From Pseudisothecium myosuroides (lineage: Eukaryota; Streptophyta; Bryopsida; Hypnales; Lembophyllaceae), in assembly GCA_951799445.1 (NCBI GenBank), contig OX637288.1, positions 8,930,501-8,994,500 of the forward strand: a stretch of 64,000 bases of DNA, given 5' to 3'. The first letter of the stretch is position 1. Each line of letters starts with the position of its first letter. The notes beneath the pieces were generated by a model. That model ran no database searches, was not told the DNA's origin, and saw nothing but the letters and a program-made list of their open reading frames with translations. Of this stretch, positions 10,721 to 22,043 are shown piece after piece. The position numbers and the translations under genes were made by a program.

Positions 10721-13700
10721 AAACGTGAGTTCTCAATTGGTTCGGTACATCTTACCGGCCCTAAATTCAGGCTGCTGCCACTGAACTCTGTTGCAGCTCA
10801 TACCACATCTATAGTACACACTTTGAGTAGTTCTTTCTAGCTTTGCCGGGAATAAGTACTAATCCGGAAAGACATGAATCAGTGTTCTTCTCTTGCAGGC
10901 CCAAGCTTCTTTCAAGGTTCGAAGACTGCACATCACGCAGTCATCAGCATTGAATAACTTATAGCTATGCTGATTGCCACGGACCGCAGTATATCACGAG
11001 TTCCCAATTCCAAGTTGAATAAATTTCCTCAAGCGAAAATCCTAAACCCTAGTTCGCGAAACGGCTCATTTCTTCTTGCTCAGTCTGTGAAACTCCCATG
11101 TCTGCTCCTCAGCCAGAAAAAAACGGGATAAATTCGAGGACCTGCTATTTGAATTGCACTGCACTAATTGCGCAGCAAGATATCACCAAATGAATAACTC
11201 GCGCTCCACAAGCTCCGAAGGAACAAGCGCTACTCTAATCTCCAGTAGTAAGTTTAAGAGCAGGAAAGGTCGATACAACGTTTCTCCTACAACAGCTGGC
11301 ATCTCACCTCCGTCCTACAATTTCCATCACACTCCCACGAGCTCAAATTAAAATGGCTCCAAACCAACTGCCAGAGCAGAGAAACAAGTCGGAATCCCAC
11401 TACAAATCCTGCACAAGCGGGCATTGCAGTACGACTTCCCACATTCATTCATCCTAACACAACAGTACGAGAAATCTCCCTCCTTGAGTCTTCAATTCAC
11501 CACAACAGCCATACGTGCACCCGCAACAGACTGCAGCATGCAGCACCCTTTTGCTCTGCAAAAGCTCGTGAGATTGGGATCAAGGAGTCCCCAACCTCTC
11601 TCACCATGTCCATTCCTGCTCGATGCTTGCTCTGGTCTCCCTCCTTTGCGGAAACGGTAGTTCTTCTCCCGAATGACTGATACCCTTTGACGCTGCTCGT
11701 CTTTTCTGGGCGCCGAACATCAATCGAAACAGATTGTTGACTGTTGGGCCTTTTGATGGGTCTCAGATGCATGAAAATATTTTCCCTTATTTTTCACTTG
11801 AAGAAAAATTGATGCGGAATCTAACCCAAGTAGTTTCATATTTTTTGGAGCTTTTATGAATTAGTTATGAATTTTCAAAGAATTCTGCCATAGGGACCTA
11901 TTTGTGACCTCTAGCCTATGCAAAACCCACTCTTAAATGGTCTGACAAAAGATATAGTTGTACCAAAAACAAGCATTGAGGCACGCCAAAAGTAATAGAT
12001 AAGGTTCCTAATGTGACTTTTACTAAAACTTGAATAGAAGCTTGAGTTAATTATTATTTTAGATTTTTCATAAAATGTGGGAAGGTAGTTGGGCCGCCAC
12101 TTCTCATTTTCAAAAAAATTAATGAATGTCTATCCACTTAATTAGAAATTGACCTACCATAGTTCTTAAACCAACCTTTAGAGAAGTACAAACCATGCAT
12201 TGAAGAAGAATGAACCAACTCTTCTACTTCTTTGAGATAATTAATAGTCCATCATGTGTTCATTTTTGACCCTCCTATAGGACGGTTTGAAGAAGAGGGG
12301 CGGTTTTAGAGCACATTACTATATAAGGTAGAAGATATGTCCGTTGTGGTCACCCTCCCAATTGGAATTTAAACCCTAAACCCTTAAAATGTTGCTTTTC
12401 ATTTGAGTAATGAATTTTTTTATAGAAATCCAAATCCACTTAATGAACGGGTCCTCCCTAAAAGTACCAAAGGTAAAAGCAATGGCTACTAAACAAATAG
12501 CTGAGATTAACACTTAACCCCTAAATGCCCAATGCCTGTTTTGAGCTTCTTGGAATTTGCTCTAAATTGAACAAAATGACATCATTTTGATAAGTTATAT
12601 CAATTTTTTTTGAATTGTAATCATACAAATTCAAACTAGACATGTTAGAGATCTTATAGGAAAAGAAAACACAACAATATCACTTATAAAGTGAAAGATT
12701 ATAACGTTTGACCATGAGGGTGCTAAAATTGCAAAAATCTTTCAATCTTCTTTACACAAGTCAAATCTAAAAAGTTGGTGACCAAAAAAATATGAGGTTA
12801 AAGGGCCTAACATGTATAAGAATCAACTTACAGTTTCTTAAAATCTACTCTAGAATTTTTTTAAATGAATTTTGAATGTGATTTTCTCTCCAAGATCTAG
12901 TGTATTTGAGGCTCATTTCTAAGAGCTCTCAACACTACGGGAAGTCAAGATTACACTAGGTACCCTTGCACAAAATCATGAATAGAAAAATCACTATCAT
13001 TTATTTTCAAGATTGGATTTGCAATGCTAAAACTAGACTTCAAGAAGAACTTTCTAAAAATATAAACTACTAAAAATAGCAATTTGGTTAGGCTTAATTT
13101 AACTTGGAAGTTTTGCAAACACCAGATTCTGGTGCCTTGGGCAGTTAGGGGTTAATCATAAAAAAAATTAATTCCAAAAAATTGCCAATAGTCACTGGTA
13201 TGTCTACTAACCAAATAGTGTATTTAAAGCAAATACAACAAGGCAAAACATTATCTATGTTCTACACTCTTGTAACCTTAATATTAACAATGCAAGAAAA
13301 TGGGGTCAATCAGTCTATAGCAAAGAATGGATGTTTGACAATGGCCTATTTAAATTATGAAAGTAAGGAAATGGCATTAGGACTATACTTCTTCACTAGG
13401 TTTTGGTTTAGGCTCGTTTTCGAAGCGGGATTGAGAATTAATTAGATGCTATGACTTTGTGATTGAGGAACATTTGTAGTATTGACAGATTAGGTGATTG
13501 AATAATCTTCTCCATTGTGTCCTTAAAGGAGTCAAGAATTAGAATAAAGTTTAGTGGTAGCAATGGTATGATAAAAGTCAATTGTTGCAATAATGTGTTC
13601 TTAATAATGTTCCCTTTAACAAGGTCCATAGTCATGCCTTGTTAATGGCCAAGTGGAATTGATGGTTAAGCTTGCAATGCTATAGAGCTATCAAAATATT

Positions 13701-15854
13701 GGTTTAAATTTAACGGGTTGGTGGGCAATCAATGCAAAAATCTGGTGTCTTGTCTTTTAGTAAATTAACAACAATCTTTGAAAATATAATGGTTGTTATC
13801 ACCAAGGTACTAATTGCTAATGGCGGCAAAGGATTGTTGGGCTGAGCAACCCACTGCTGGATTGAAGGAGCAGCCTCTATGTTGGATTAGGGGAGCGGCC
13901 CCTATGCTGGACTGAGGCCGAAGTTGGTTGGTCCTTGATTAAATTTTGTTTTTTTGTGAAAAATTGAAAATACAAAACTACAACTAAACACAAGTAGTTG
14001 TTGCCGAAACATAAAAGTAGGAAGAAAAGTGACATAGAAGTAGAATAGAAGAAGGGAAGGAGTAGAGCTAATTCTTGCTTGCACTAAGTTTTCAACACCG
14101 AGGGGTACACATTGGGGAAAGAAAAAGAATTAGAAGAATACTAACAACTCCATAGATAGGGTTCAAGCCTTAAGTGCAAATATTATCAAATGAAGGGATA
14201 ATTGGGAGATTGAAGAGAAGTTTAGAAGTTGATAGGATTAGGTAGAGATCTTAGGGAAACAATTGAGACTATTAGAGTGAAGATAGAATAATTATAATTG
14301 ACTTGCAAAGAGATAAGAGATTGCCAAGTCTCAATTATTATTTCAAAATTTGAAGTATTAGGATTCCATTCCATCAAAGTCAACACCTAGCTTAAAATAA
14401 TAGAGGAAGAATAGTGGTAGAAGAAAAAGAAAGAGTAGGAGAGAGAAGAAAAGGAGAAGGCCCAATTTCCCCCCACTTGTATTAACCCCTGAAGGACTAT
14501 TGTCTCTTTGCGGGACAAATGGGAATCTGGGCATATACCTATGGTTTGAAATTTTTTTTTAATTTTTTTTAAATTTTTTTTAAAGATAGAAAAATTTATT
14601 AGCTTCATGGGAAAATAATTTTATTTTCAATCAGTGCCCACAAACAAAAATTATGCCCAAATAAGCTATATTATAATTTTTTGTACATGGAAAAATTTGA
14701 TTCATTCCATTTGGATTTTTTATGAGAAAGTTATGGACAATCTAGTTTTTTGGCAATTAGAGCATCTTCTTGGAAAAATAATTTGTAGGATTCATTTTTG
14801 AATGCAAATTTTACATTTTATTCAAAAAAAAAGTTCCACAAGGTTTATCTATCTTGCTTGCTAAGACAATCTCACCATTGGGATTAGTGCACTTTAATTC
14901 CAATTTATAGATATTTATAATATAGAAGGCCATATTCATTAAAATGAGAGGATGTGGAGCCTCATCTTAATTATGATCCTAAATTTAGTATAGAAAAGTG
15001 GTCATTAATTTGAGGCACTTTTTTAAACTGAGAATTTCACATGCCAAGAGAATTGTGAATTTCTCTTAAGTATAGGAAGTAGCATCAATACTATTCACTT
15101 TTTAGACTACACCTTATGTGTCATATATTCCTACATGGGTTCATTACATAATACACATGATTTTTTGGATGGGCTTTGGGTTGATTCATATGACACGAGT
15201 ATACTAGAGACGTTTGAAGGAGTCTTTTGAGATTCAAACTTGGACCATCATTCGAAATAAGTAATTAACTTAAACATTGAAGTAGACAATTTGGCGTACG
15301 ATCAGGATTACAAATTCATAGGTACTCACCTTTCATAGAATTAGACTAGGGGCCTCTACAATAGTACAATAGTAGTATAACCCTACAAATGAAACAAATA
15401 TGAACCATGAAATTACAATAAAGAAGGAGGCAAATACACAATGTAGCATATATTAAAAATAACAATATAAATTTATTACATCAAATGAATGCCCAACATG
15501 TATTGAATACAAATAACATAAAACAAGGATTGAATTTCCAAATAAGAATAAAAAGGTTCAACCTACAAATAGTCAAATATAGATAAAAGAATTTGTTAAC
15601 TAAATCTATTTCTAATTTCCAATCTTTTTTTTTACAATTTTTTTTCTAATTTTTTTTTATTTTTCATTTTTTTAGACATATTATAAAAACTAACCTATTA
15701 ACTTCTAAAACTCCTTACACTTTTTTTTTTCCTATTTTTTTTCTCTTTTTTCCATTTTTTTTTCTATTATTTAATGTTTTTTAAAAACTTTCAATGAAAA
15801 CTATAAAACTTCTAAAAGTCCTAATGACATCCTATGCCTACAAAGTATTCATCT
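10721..15854. other. Intergenic region with MITEs, no gene recognised
   Basis: 10721-11780 is less AT-rich and lies upstream of OSB-like copy A, so it probably holds its promoter and 5' UTR. 12518-13151 is a TTAA MITE (separate entry). A degenerate repeat of GCTGGATTGAAGGAGCAGCC type occupies 13838-13918. A fragment beginning TTAACCCCTGAAGGAC at 14483 runs to about 14890 and is related, inverted, to 50950-51430. 15620-15790 is T-rich. No coding exon is convincing. Confidence 0.55.
12518..13151. mobile_element. 634-bp piggyBac-like MITE with TTAA target duplication
   Basis: Both ends are flanked by TTAA (12514-12517 and 13152-13155). The left end reads CCCCTAAATGCCCAATGCC, and the right end is its imperfect inverted repeat, GGTGCCTTGGGCAGTTAGGGG. 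An inverted relative lies at 40683-41322 and aligns along most of its length. TTAA target sites and CCC-starting ends are the signature of piggyBac elements. It has no coding capacity. Confidence 0.7.
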
Positions 15855-16830
15855 TCACGCCAAAGATGAAAGAGACACATATGATTCCACCAATGACTTG
15901 ATGATAGCAATTTGCGTTTGGGGAATTTTGATTCTCAGATCCGAAATCCTTGCTTTGACACGCGGCTTCCACGCACTCATGATACAGTTTCTATACGTTC
16001 AGCTAGGGGAGATAACCTTATCTTCACACCATGAATTCCTCTCTTTGGTGTCCCACCCTGACTAAGTGTTTTCTTCAATGTGTTGGAAAGACATAGGAGT
16101 CCAATACTGCAACTGAATGGAATTGACATGCCTTGGATCTAGGTTAGAGTTTGTGAGTGCCCGAGTAAGCCAAAATGGACGGAGGTCACCATCAGTTGGA
16201 AGGACTACAAAAAAATATCTTGCATACACATCACGACCAACACGGAATGAAGGAGCTGGACGATCACACCTTCTACCAACAAAAGGTGTATCCTCAGCAA
16301 ACTCCTCATGGAATGTGCCATCATCAAGGAATTGATCCTCAACCTCACTAGTGACTATTGAATGAGGCCAAAATCCATCCCGCAATGCCTCATGCCTGAT
16401 AAGTGGTTCATCAAGAGCGCTTCTCACACCTTCCCAATAGTGCTTCACTAACTCATTCTTCCTCCAGAACTCTCCAGACAAGTCCGATTGGCCATTGCCC
16501 CCTACAATTCAATGTATCCGTCTAAACCTTTACAAATCTCATTGAAAGAACGCATCAAGTGAGGAACCAATGGTTCATGACTATCCCTTGGCACTTTAGG
16601 GCGACCACTTGTTGTTTCCTTCCACAAGTGAATTCCCCCACCTTCCTTGGGCAACCAATCCGTGTCGGTACCGAGAATTTTATACTGCATCAAAGGCCAC
16701 TCAATGAAATCTTTGTAAAACTTGAACTGTTGGGCTTGAGAATGGCCTTGCAAATCTCCCTTGTTCACTAAGGCACTTTGTGCACCCCAAGAAGGTAGGG
16801 GGGTGACATCTTTTATGCCCGTCAAACTGC
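15855..16830 (-). pseudogene. Truncated 3' remnant of the transposase-like gene
   Basis: Two broken frames match the C-terminal third of the gene at 43.7-46.5 kb in order. 16825-16502 has TDWLPKEGGGIHLWKE against TDLDWLPSGTGGGIKLWHE. 16481-16062 has HYWEGVRSALDEP, RDGFWP, FVGRR and FRVGRDVYARYFFV against HYWRGVKVALEEP, KDGFWP, YVGPL and FRVARDLFEGYFV. The segment from about 15950 down to the TGA at 15855 matches the final residues (MSAWKPR ... IKIPQTQIAIIKSL against MTAWKCR ... IKIPPAQIEIIKQSL). There is an in-frame TAG after GYIEL and a frameshift. The 5' two-thirds, with the presumed catalytic core, is absent. The remnant also shows that family members need not carry the stop found at 46023 in the longer copy. 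Confidence 0.8.
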
Positions 16831-18650
16831 TTTTTGGACTTAGAATGGCATAATTTTAGCTCTCATTCACCAATTGAAATAAAAATTTATCTATTTTAGA
16901 AAGCTAATGTGATTTCCTACCTTTAGGAAAAGTTTCAAAAAAAAAAGTTGAAAATTGAGGTCATACAAGCCTGCTCAAAATTCAAAGTGTTCCTCAAGAG
17001 GACTTTAATCCTTTAGGAATTAAATTTATAGCAATAGACACCCTTGCACGAAGTCTATGATTTGGTGCTTGAAGACTTCAAGAACTTAGCTAGAATATAA
17101 GTCAATAATATAGTATTTTTGGGTCACATTTATTTCTCCCCAAAGGAATAAATCATTTGATTTTTTTATTGAACTTCTCTAAATTAATTTGACTAAACAT
17201 TCTATTTTGTGACTTTGAACACACTTAAGCCAATCAAATGCTTGGAAAACCAAATACAATAATAGAGGTGTATGTACTTTTCAACTACATGGCTTTCAAA
17301 TAGTTCAGTCTAGTTGGTTTTTGTCATTTATTTTTATTTCATGAATGGAAGCCCTACAGACTCTAAAAAACAATAATTCAATTAGGACTATGAATAAAAA
17401 TAAAGATTATTATTTGAATTCCCTATACAATACTATTACTGCTACTACTAGTAAACTTGAAAATGCTACATCTATTTACAAATCATTCTTTCTTTCCATT
17501 TGTATTAACCCCTAAACGTCAAAGACTATGTTTTCACCAAAAACAGTCCAAAACTGCCATTTCTGATACAAGCACCAAATTTTAGACAAAAAAACATTTA
17601 TGGAAACATGTAACTGTAGGATCTTGTAGCGAACTAGTTTGGAAAGATGTGGAATTTTTTTCAGAATCTTTCATCGTGTTGATTGCAAGATTTTCAAGTT
17701 TGAAGTGACAAAAATCATTTTTTTAGCCCTGTGAAAATACGAGCAGCTGCACTTCACAAGGTCAGAAGGTCACATTTGTATGAAAAAATCTCCAAAATGG
17801 TTGTGCTTCTTTGGATTCATTCTTCAAGGCAAGTTGGATACATGCTTAAAAAAATTCAGATCATTTGGAATTGTACAACATATAGAAAAGTATAGCAAGT
17901 AGAAAGAAGTAGAGAATGATTTAAAACACTAAATTGTTAAGAATTTAATAATAAAATTGGAAAATTCTAATCCCAATGGTGGTAATGTAATAATAAACAA
18001 TCACTAGTAGAAAATTCAATTTTTTTGTTGTTTTGGTCGCGTTGATCAAGTCAAAATCTGATAGAATTTTGTTGATTTCAACAAAATTCTATCAGATTTT
18101 GACCAAATCAACGCGACCAAAACAACAAAAAAATTGAATTTTCTACTAGTGAATTTACATCATATACATTTTTTTTTTCAAGAAATATTAGAAATTGAGT
18201 TAAATTAAGGACCCCAAAGTTTATTTTTGAGTAGAGAATCCACGGGAAAATCCATAACTACCCGCAAACTAGAACACCTCAACATTATATTCATTAAAAT
18301 GAGGGTTTTCCAGTGAAATGAGAGTTGCGAGAGCTAACTTTTAGAGAAATAATGGACAAATACCGTATCAAAACTATCAGAATAGAAGAGAAGAATACCA
18401 ACAACAAGGAGTGTGTGCTGAAAACATGGACAAGAGTACAACATTCATTATGAAAAGGTCATCTATTTATAGTAAATTTTTGGACCAATATAAAATTGTA
18501 GGGCAATTCCTTTCCGATCCTTAAAAGACCAGAGAAACGTATATAATTGTCATGAGTGTGATTCACTCTAGCACTTGAGTTCTACATAATATCTACACAA
18601 TGCTATCATGCATGTACCTATAGACACTCAATCTACAATATGAACAGACC
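16831..18650. other. AT-rich transposon-derived stretch, no gene
   Basis: A TTAACCCCTAAACGTC-type element end is at about 17512. The following 350 bp resembles, inverted, 49620-49860 and, in part, 50290-50420. The hairpin MITE at 18002-18151 is listed separately. Nothing codes here. Confidence 0.55.
18002..18151. mobile_element. 150-bp CACTA-type hairpin MITE
   Basis: The element is almost one continuous inverted repeat. It begins CACTAGTAGAAAATTC and ends with the exact reverse complement, with a centre near TTGATTTCAAC. AAT flanks both sides as a 3-bp target duplication. CACTA ends and a 3-bp duplication indicate the En/Spm superfamily. Confidence 0.85.
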
Positions 18651-18941
18651 CTATATGTGCGATTTACACTTTTGTATCTCCATCGCTTTCAGAATCTCGG
18701 GTCCCCGACTGTACCTAGTATTAGTCCCATTGTACTCCCGCCTGCTCTGAAGCCTCTGCAATTCTAGGAACTTTCGGTCCCACATATCATGCACTGGAAG
18801 AATGCATCCACTTGGCTGGACTCTATGAGGTGCTTTGAACTTCTGCACACCTCCAAACGAGATGCTTCGACGAGGAAGTACTCTCCGACAATACGGAGTC
18901 CCTCCTTGTAAGGCAGGCGACCCAGTCGGAAATGTGGCCAT
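18651..18941 (-). CDS. Possible small gene or exon, unknown product
   Basis: This is a 96-residue frame from ATG. It has ordinary-looking codon composition in a GC-richer island surrounded by AT-rich DNA. Visible are a basic stretch around CRRVLPRR and SFGGVQKFKAPHRVQ. There are no membrane segments and no motif I recognise. It could be the last exon of a decayed gene. A start further upstream at a TTG is possible but not supported. Confidence 0.3.
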   Translation of the reverse strand: MATFPTGSPALQGGTPYCRRVLPRRSISFGGVQKFKAPHRVQPSGCILPVHDMWDRKFLELQRLQSRREYNGTNTRYSRGPEILKAMEIQKCKSHI

Positions 18942-19107
18942 CAACACCGCCGCGGGTAACGTATCTGCAGCGTTGTCGTGTTGCAAATGCAGACATTATG
19001 TAGAATATGTATATACATATGATTTAGATAGATTTAAATATTTGTAATATTATATAGGGGATGACGTCATTTGAGATGGCTTCAAGGTGACGCCTTTGCT
19101 TTTCGAC

Positions 19108-19113
19108 TATATA
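19108..19113 (+). promoter_or_regulatory. TATA box of the 19.2-kb gene
   Basis: TATATA in the context GACTATATAGAG lies 68 bp before the ATG at 19181. That is a usual plant distance once a short 5' UTR is allowed for. Confidence 0.6.
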
Positions 19114-19180
19114 GAGAAGGATTCACTTGAAAGCTTCATCTCATTTGATATTCTTCTTCTTCGTGTTTATTTAGATTACT

Positions 19181-19639
19181 ATGTCGAACTGGAGGGTTTT
19201 TTCTGAGTCTCAAGATGAAGAATCTCAACCGGAGCGTGAATTTGAATTTTCTTTATCGCAACTGCCGGATCAGCCACAACAGCCACTGGATCTTTCATTG
19301 CAATATGGGCGACCAGAAGATGAAGTTGGGCCGTCTCGACCACCGAAACAACCTCGCGTGGAGAAACGATGGCACGGTAACCTTCAACGTGACGCTCGAG
19401 CATTGGTGATTTTGTTGCAGGTTGGATGTGTTGAGCCCGGCAGCCGTGAAGTCACATTTGAAGGATGTTTTGAAGGCTTAAACGACGAGCAATACTATTG
19501 CATGGTGAGGCCTATCGAAGGGAGTTGTGGTCACCAACGATGGTTGGAAGGGCCAGTCAATTTCTTAACCAAGGCAAATCGTGCTGATTATGTTGCCGCT
19601 ACCGTCAAACGCATCCTCAAATTCTTGCAGATGGAGTGA
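19181..19639 (+). CDS. Small protein of unknown function, 152 residues
   Basis: An intact intronless frame starts at an ATG preceded by a TATA box and ends at TGA. The first 65 residues are acidic and Gln/Pro-rich and probably disordered (SESQDEESQPE, QPQQPLDL). A compact domain follows from about KRWHGNL to the end, with one Cys-containing strand pattern (GCVEPGSREVTFEGC), YYCMVRPIEG and a terminal helix. The compact part lines up loosely with the N-terminal domain of the transposase-like protein at 43.7 kb (RRLW ... GEGTC ... LG ... V), about 45 residues of matching spacing. That would make it a domesticated or satellite member of the same element family, but the identity is low and the link is uncertain. 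No function can be assigned. Confidence 0.55.
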   Translation: MSNWRVFSESQDEESQPEREFEFSLSQLPDQPQQPLDLSLQYGRPEDEVGPSRPPKQPRVEKRWHGNLQRDARALVILLQVGCVEPGSREVTFEGCFEGLNDEQYYCMVRPIEGSCGHQRWLEGPVNFLTKANRADYVAATVKRILKFLQME

Positions 19640-20505
19640 CATTTCGATTGGAACTCTAGTTTTTTACCTCTACTAGATATATGTTGGATTTTAGTTGTTC
19701 ATTCTATAGTTGGAGTGATTTCTTAGAATAAATTTGTGCTTATGAAGTAGTATGAGGAAAATATTCAATTAGTTTGCCTTTCAGGTGAACTTGTAGTGAA
19801 TTTTCTTCAAAGATAAAGATAAGAAAATAGTTGTGGGGCCAAATAAGTGCTCAATTATTGTTGTGATAGCTTTGGGAGTGAGTTAGGGGCTGACCCCACT
19901 TGTTTGTATGGTTAGAATGAAGATAAGGTGGAGGAAAAGGTAGATACTATTCATCTTCTTCCCCGTTGTGAGTTTAGGAAGAACCCGAATGTTTGGAGGG
20001 TCATTGTGTGTTGAGTTTTTGGAGTTTGGTAATGAAAATTGGAAGAGTTGTTTATCATATTGTTAGATTTCCAAATTGTCCTCTCTTGCTCTGTTTGAAG
20101 TTGTGAGTTGAGATTTGTGCTTGTTTGAGTGGAGGTGAGTCTGCTGCCTCCTATGAAGAGGGGCTGAGACTTCGACCGACCATAGTAGACGGACAGGTCT
20201 TTAGTTTGTATTGAATTTTGGAGAGGTTGTGGAGGATTTTGTTAGCTTTCTAAGTAGCTATCACTTGTTTTGTTTGAAGCATTTATGAATGAGTGGTGAG
20301 AGTGGGAGTGAAGGAGGGTCTGCTGCCCTTATATTTAGAGGCCGAAACTTTGAACGGCCATAGATATTGGACAAAGTATTGAAATGAGTTGAAACTTGGA
20401 GGAATTGTAGAAGATTGTGTTAGCTTTTCAGAAAGCTATCATTTGTATCATTTGGAGTTGTAGAGCGACAGAGGCGTTAGTTCAAAGTTCGACTTTGAAA
20501 TTGGA
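19640..20505. other. Gene-free stretch with degenerate long repeats
   Basis: This is downstream of the 19.2-kb gene. Blocks of about 170-190 bp recur in diverged form around 20060, 20240 and 20410. They share a TTAGCTTTCTAAGTAGCTATC-like core, followed by a GGTCTGCTGCC segment. No reading frame. Confidence 0.45.
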
Positions 20506-20735
20506 GTTGCGGTTTTGGAGTTTGGAGTGAAGATTTGGAGTTTGGGGTGAAGATTTGGAGTTTGGGGTGAAGATTTGGAGTTTGGAGTGAAGATTTGGAG
20601 TTTGGAGTGAAGATTTGGAGTTTGGAGTGAAGATTTGGAGTTTGGAGTGAAGATTTGGAGTTTGGAGTGAAGATTTGGAGTTTGGAGTGAAGATTTGGAG
20701 TTTGGAGTGAAGATTTGGAGTTTGGAGTTGAAGAT
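20506..20735. repeat. 20-bp minisatellite
   Basis: The unit GAAGATTTGGAGTTTGGAGT repeats about 11 times with almost no variation except a GGGG variant in the first units. The frame it keeps open on the minus strand is an effect of the repeat, not a gene. Confidence 0.95.
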
Positions 20736-22043
20736 TTGAAGATTTTTTTTGTGTGTTGTGGCTTGTGGTCCGTTGTTTTGTTATTCCTAGCCGGATTTGG
20801 AGGCTTGTTGTTTTCATTTTTGCATCGTAATCCTGTTGCGGGCTATGCGGTAACTCATGATTAGCCCCGTTTTGTGTTTGTTGATGACGAAGTAGGATTG
20901 ATCACCCACATGGTCACTTTTATGTCGTTCCCATTGGTGAGGCACGATTGCTGGTCACCGTGGATTTGAAGTTTAGGAGCCATTCTTTCGGACGGCCAGC
21001 TCGTGGTTTGGTCGTCCCGTTTTACCTGTCCGAGGCCTTGTTTCTTATCACCTACCCTTACCCTGGCCCTTATAGAGCCACCACAGGATAGGCCAACGAG
21101 GTGAAGATTGAAGACTGAAGATTGAAGATCGAAGACTGAAGACTGAAGATCGAAGATTGAAGACTGAAGATAGTATAAAAGATCCTAAGCGATTTCTTTG
21201 GCTCATAAGCCATCTCCAGTTAGTTTGGTGAATTTGCGGGTGACAAGATCACTTGCCTTCATCATTCTTACTTCATTTTGATAGTTGGATGCTTTTGCGA
21301 GTGACTAGCTCACTTGCCCTCATCCTTCCTGTCCTTAAGCCGTTTCTGATTGCAGCCAGAATCCCTACGATTTCCCAAAGCAAACTCTCTCTACACGACA
21401 GCGTCTTAGTAGAGCCTTCTCTGCGTCGCCTTGTCCGAGATAGCCGGCGACAATCGAGAAGCAAGGGGTCCCTGGGTCCTCGACGGAGAAGGGGATCGAG
21501 AGGCCAGTTGACGCGAAACTCCACTTGGCGGGCTGTCGACCACTCCATCTTCTAAGGGCCTAGACGAGAAGTCCATAGTGGAGTTTGCCGTGGCCGCTGA
21601 ATAGAGGAAGTTTCCTCTGCTCAAGATTTTGTATTGCCCATAGTCCATTATGGAATCCACGGACGCGGCGCATGGCAGATGAGCATCCTCATCATGCGAA
21701 ATTGATGTGCGCACAATCTAGAATCAAGTATCAGGTAAAACATATTAACAAAGCACAAGTAACGCCATAAATTCTAAGCAGCAACCATCCGTACATGCAG
21801 AAATCACGTAGCCAAAAACAACAAACAAATCAGCTCGATCCGAGCTAAATTGAGGCACAGAGTTCACAACGCAAAACTTTAGAATAATATTTTTATTTTC
21901 TGGATTAAGAAGAAAGCAACCCATCAAGCAGTTCCAAATGACGGTTTAGGGGACGCTCATGTTCGAGTTGACTAAATCATTCTTAAAACGAAAATGAACA
22001 CAAAAAAAGAACACCCCAAAAGGTTCCAAATCAGCAGCATGAT
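20736..22043. other. Gene-free stretch with a short GAAGACT-type repeat
   Basis: 21100-21172 is an irregular array of GAAGATTGAAGACT units. 20830-21090 and 21180-21720 are GC-richer but show no convincing exon. The first palindrome (21832) lies just past the 3' end of the methyltransferase-like gene. Confidence 0.5.

Noticed and set aside
20482..20817. 111-residue protein of repeated SKLQIFTPN
   Set aside because: A translation of the 20-bp minisatellite.
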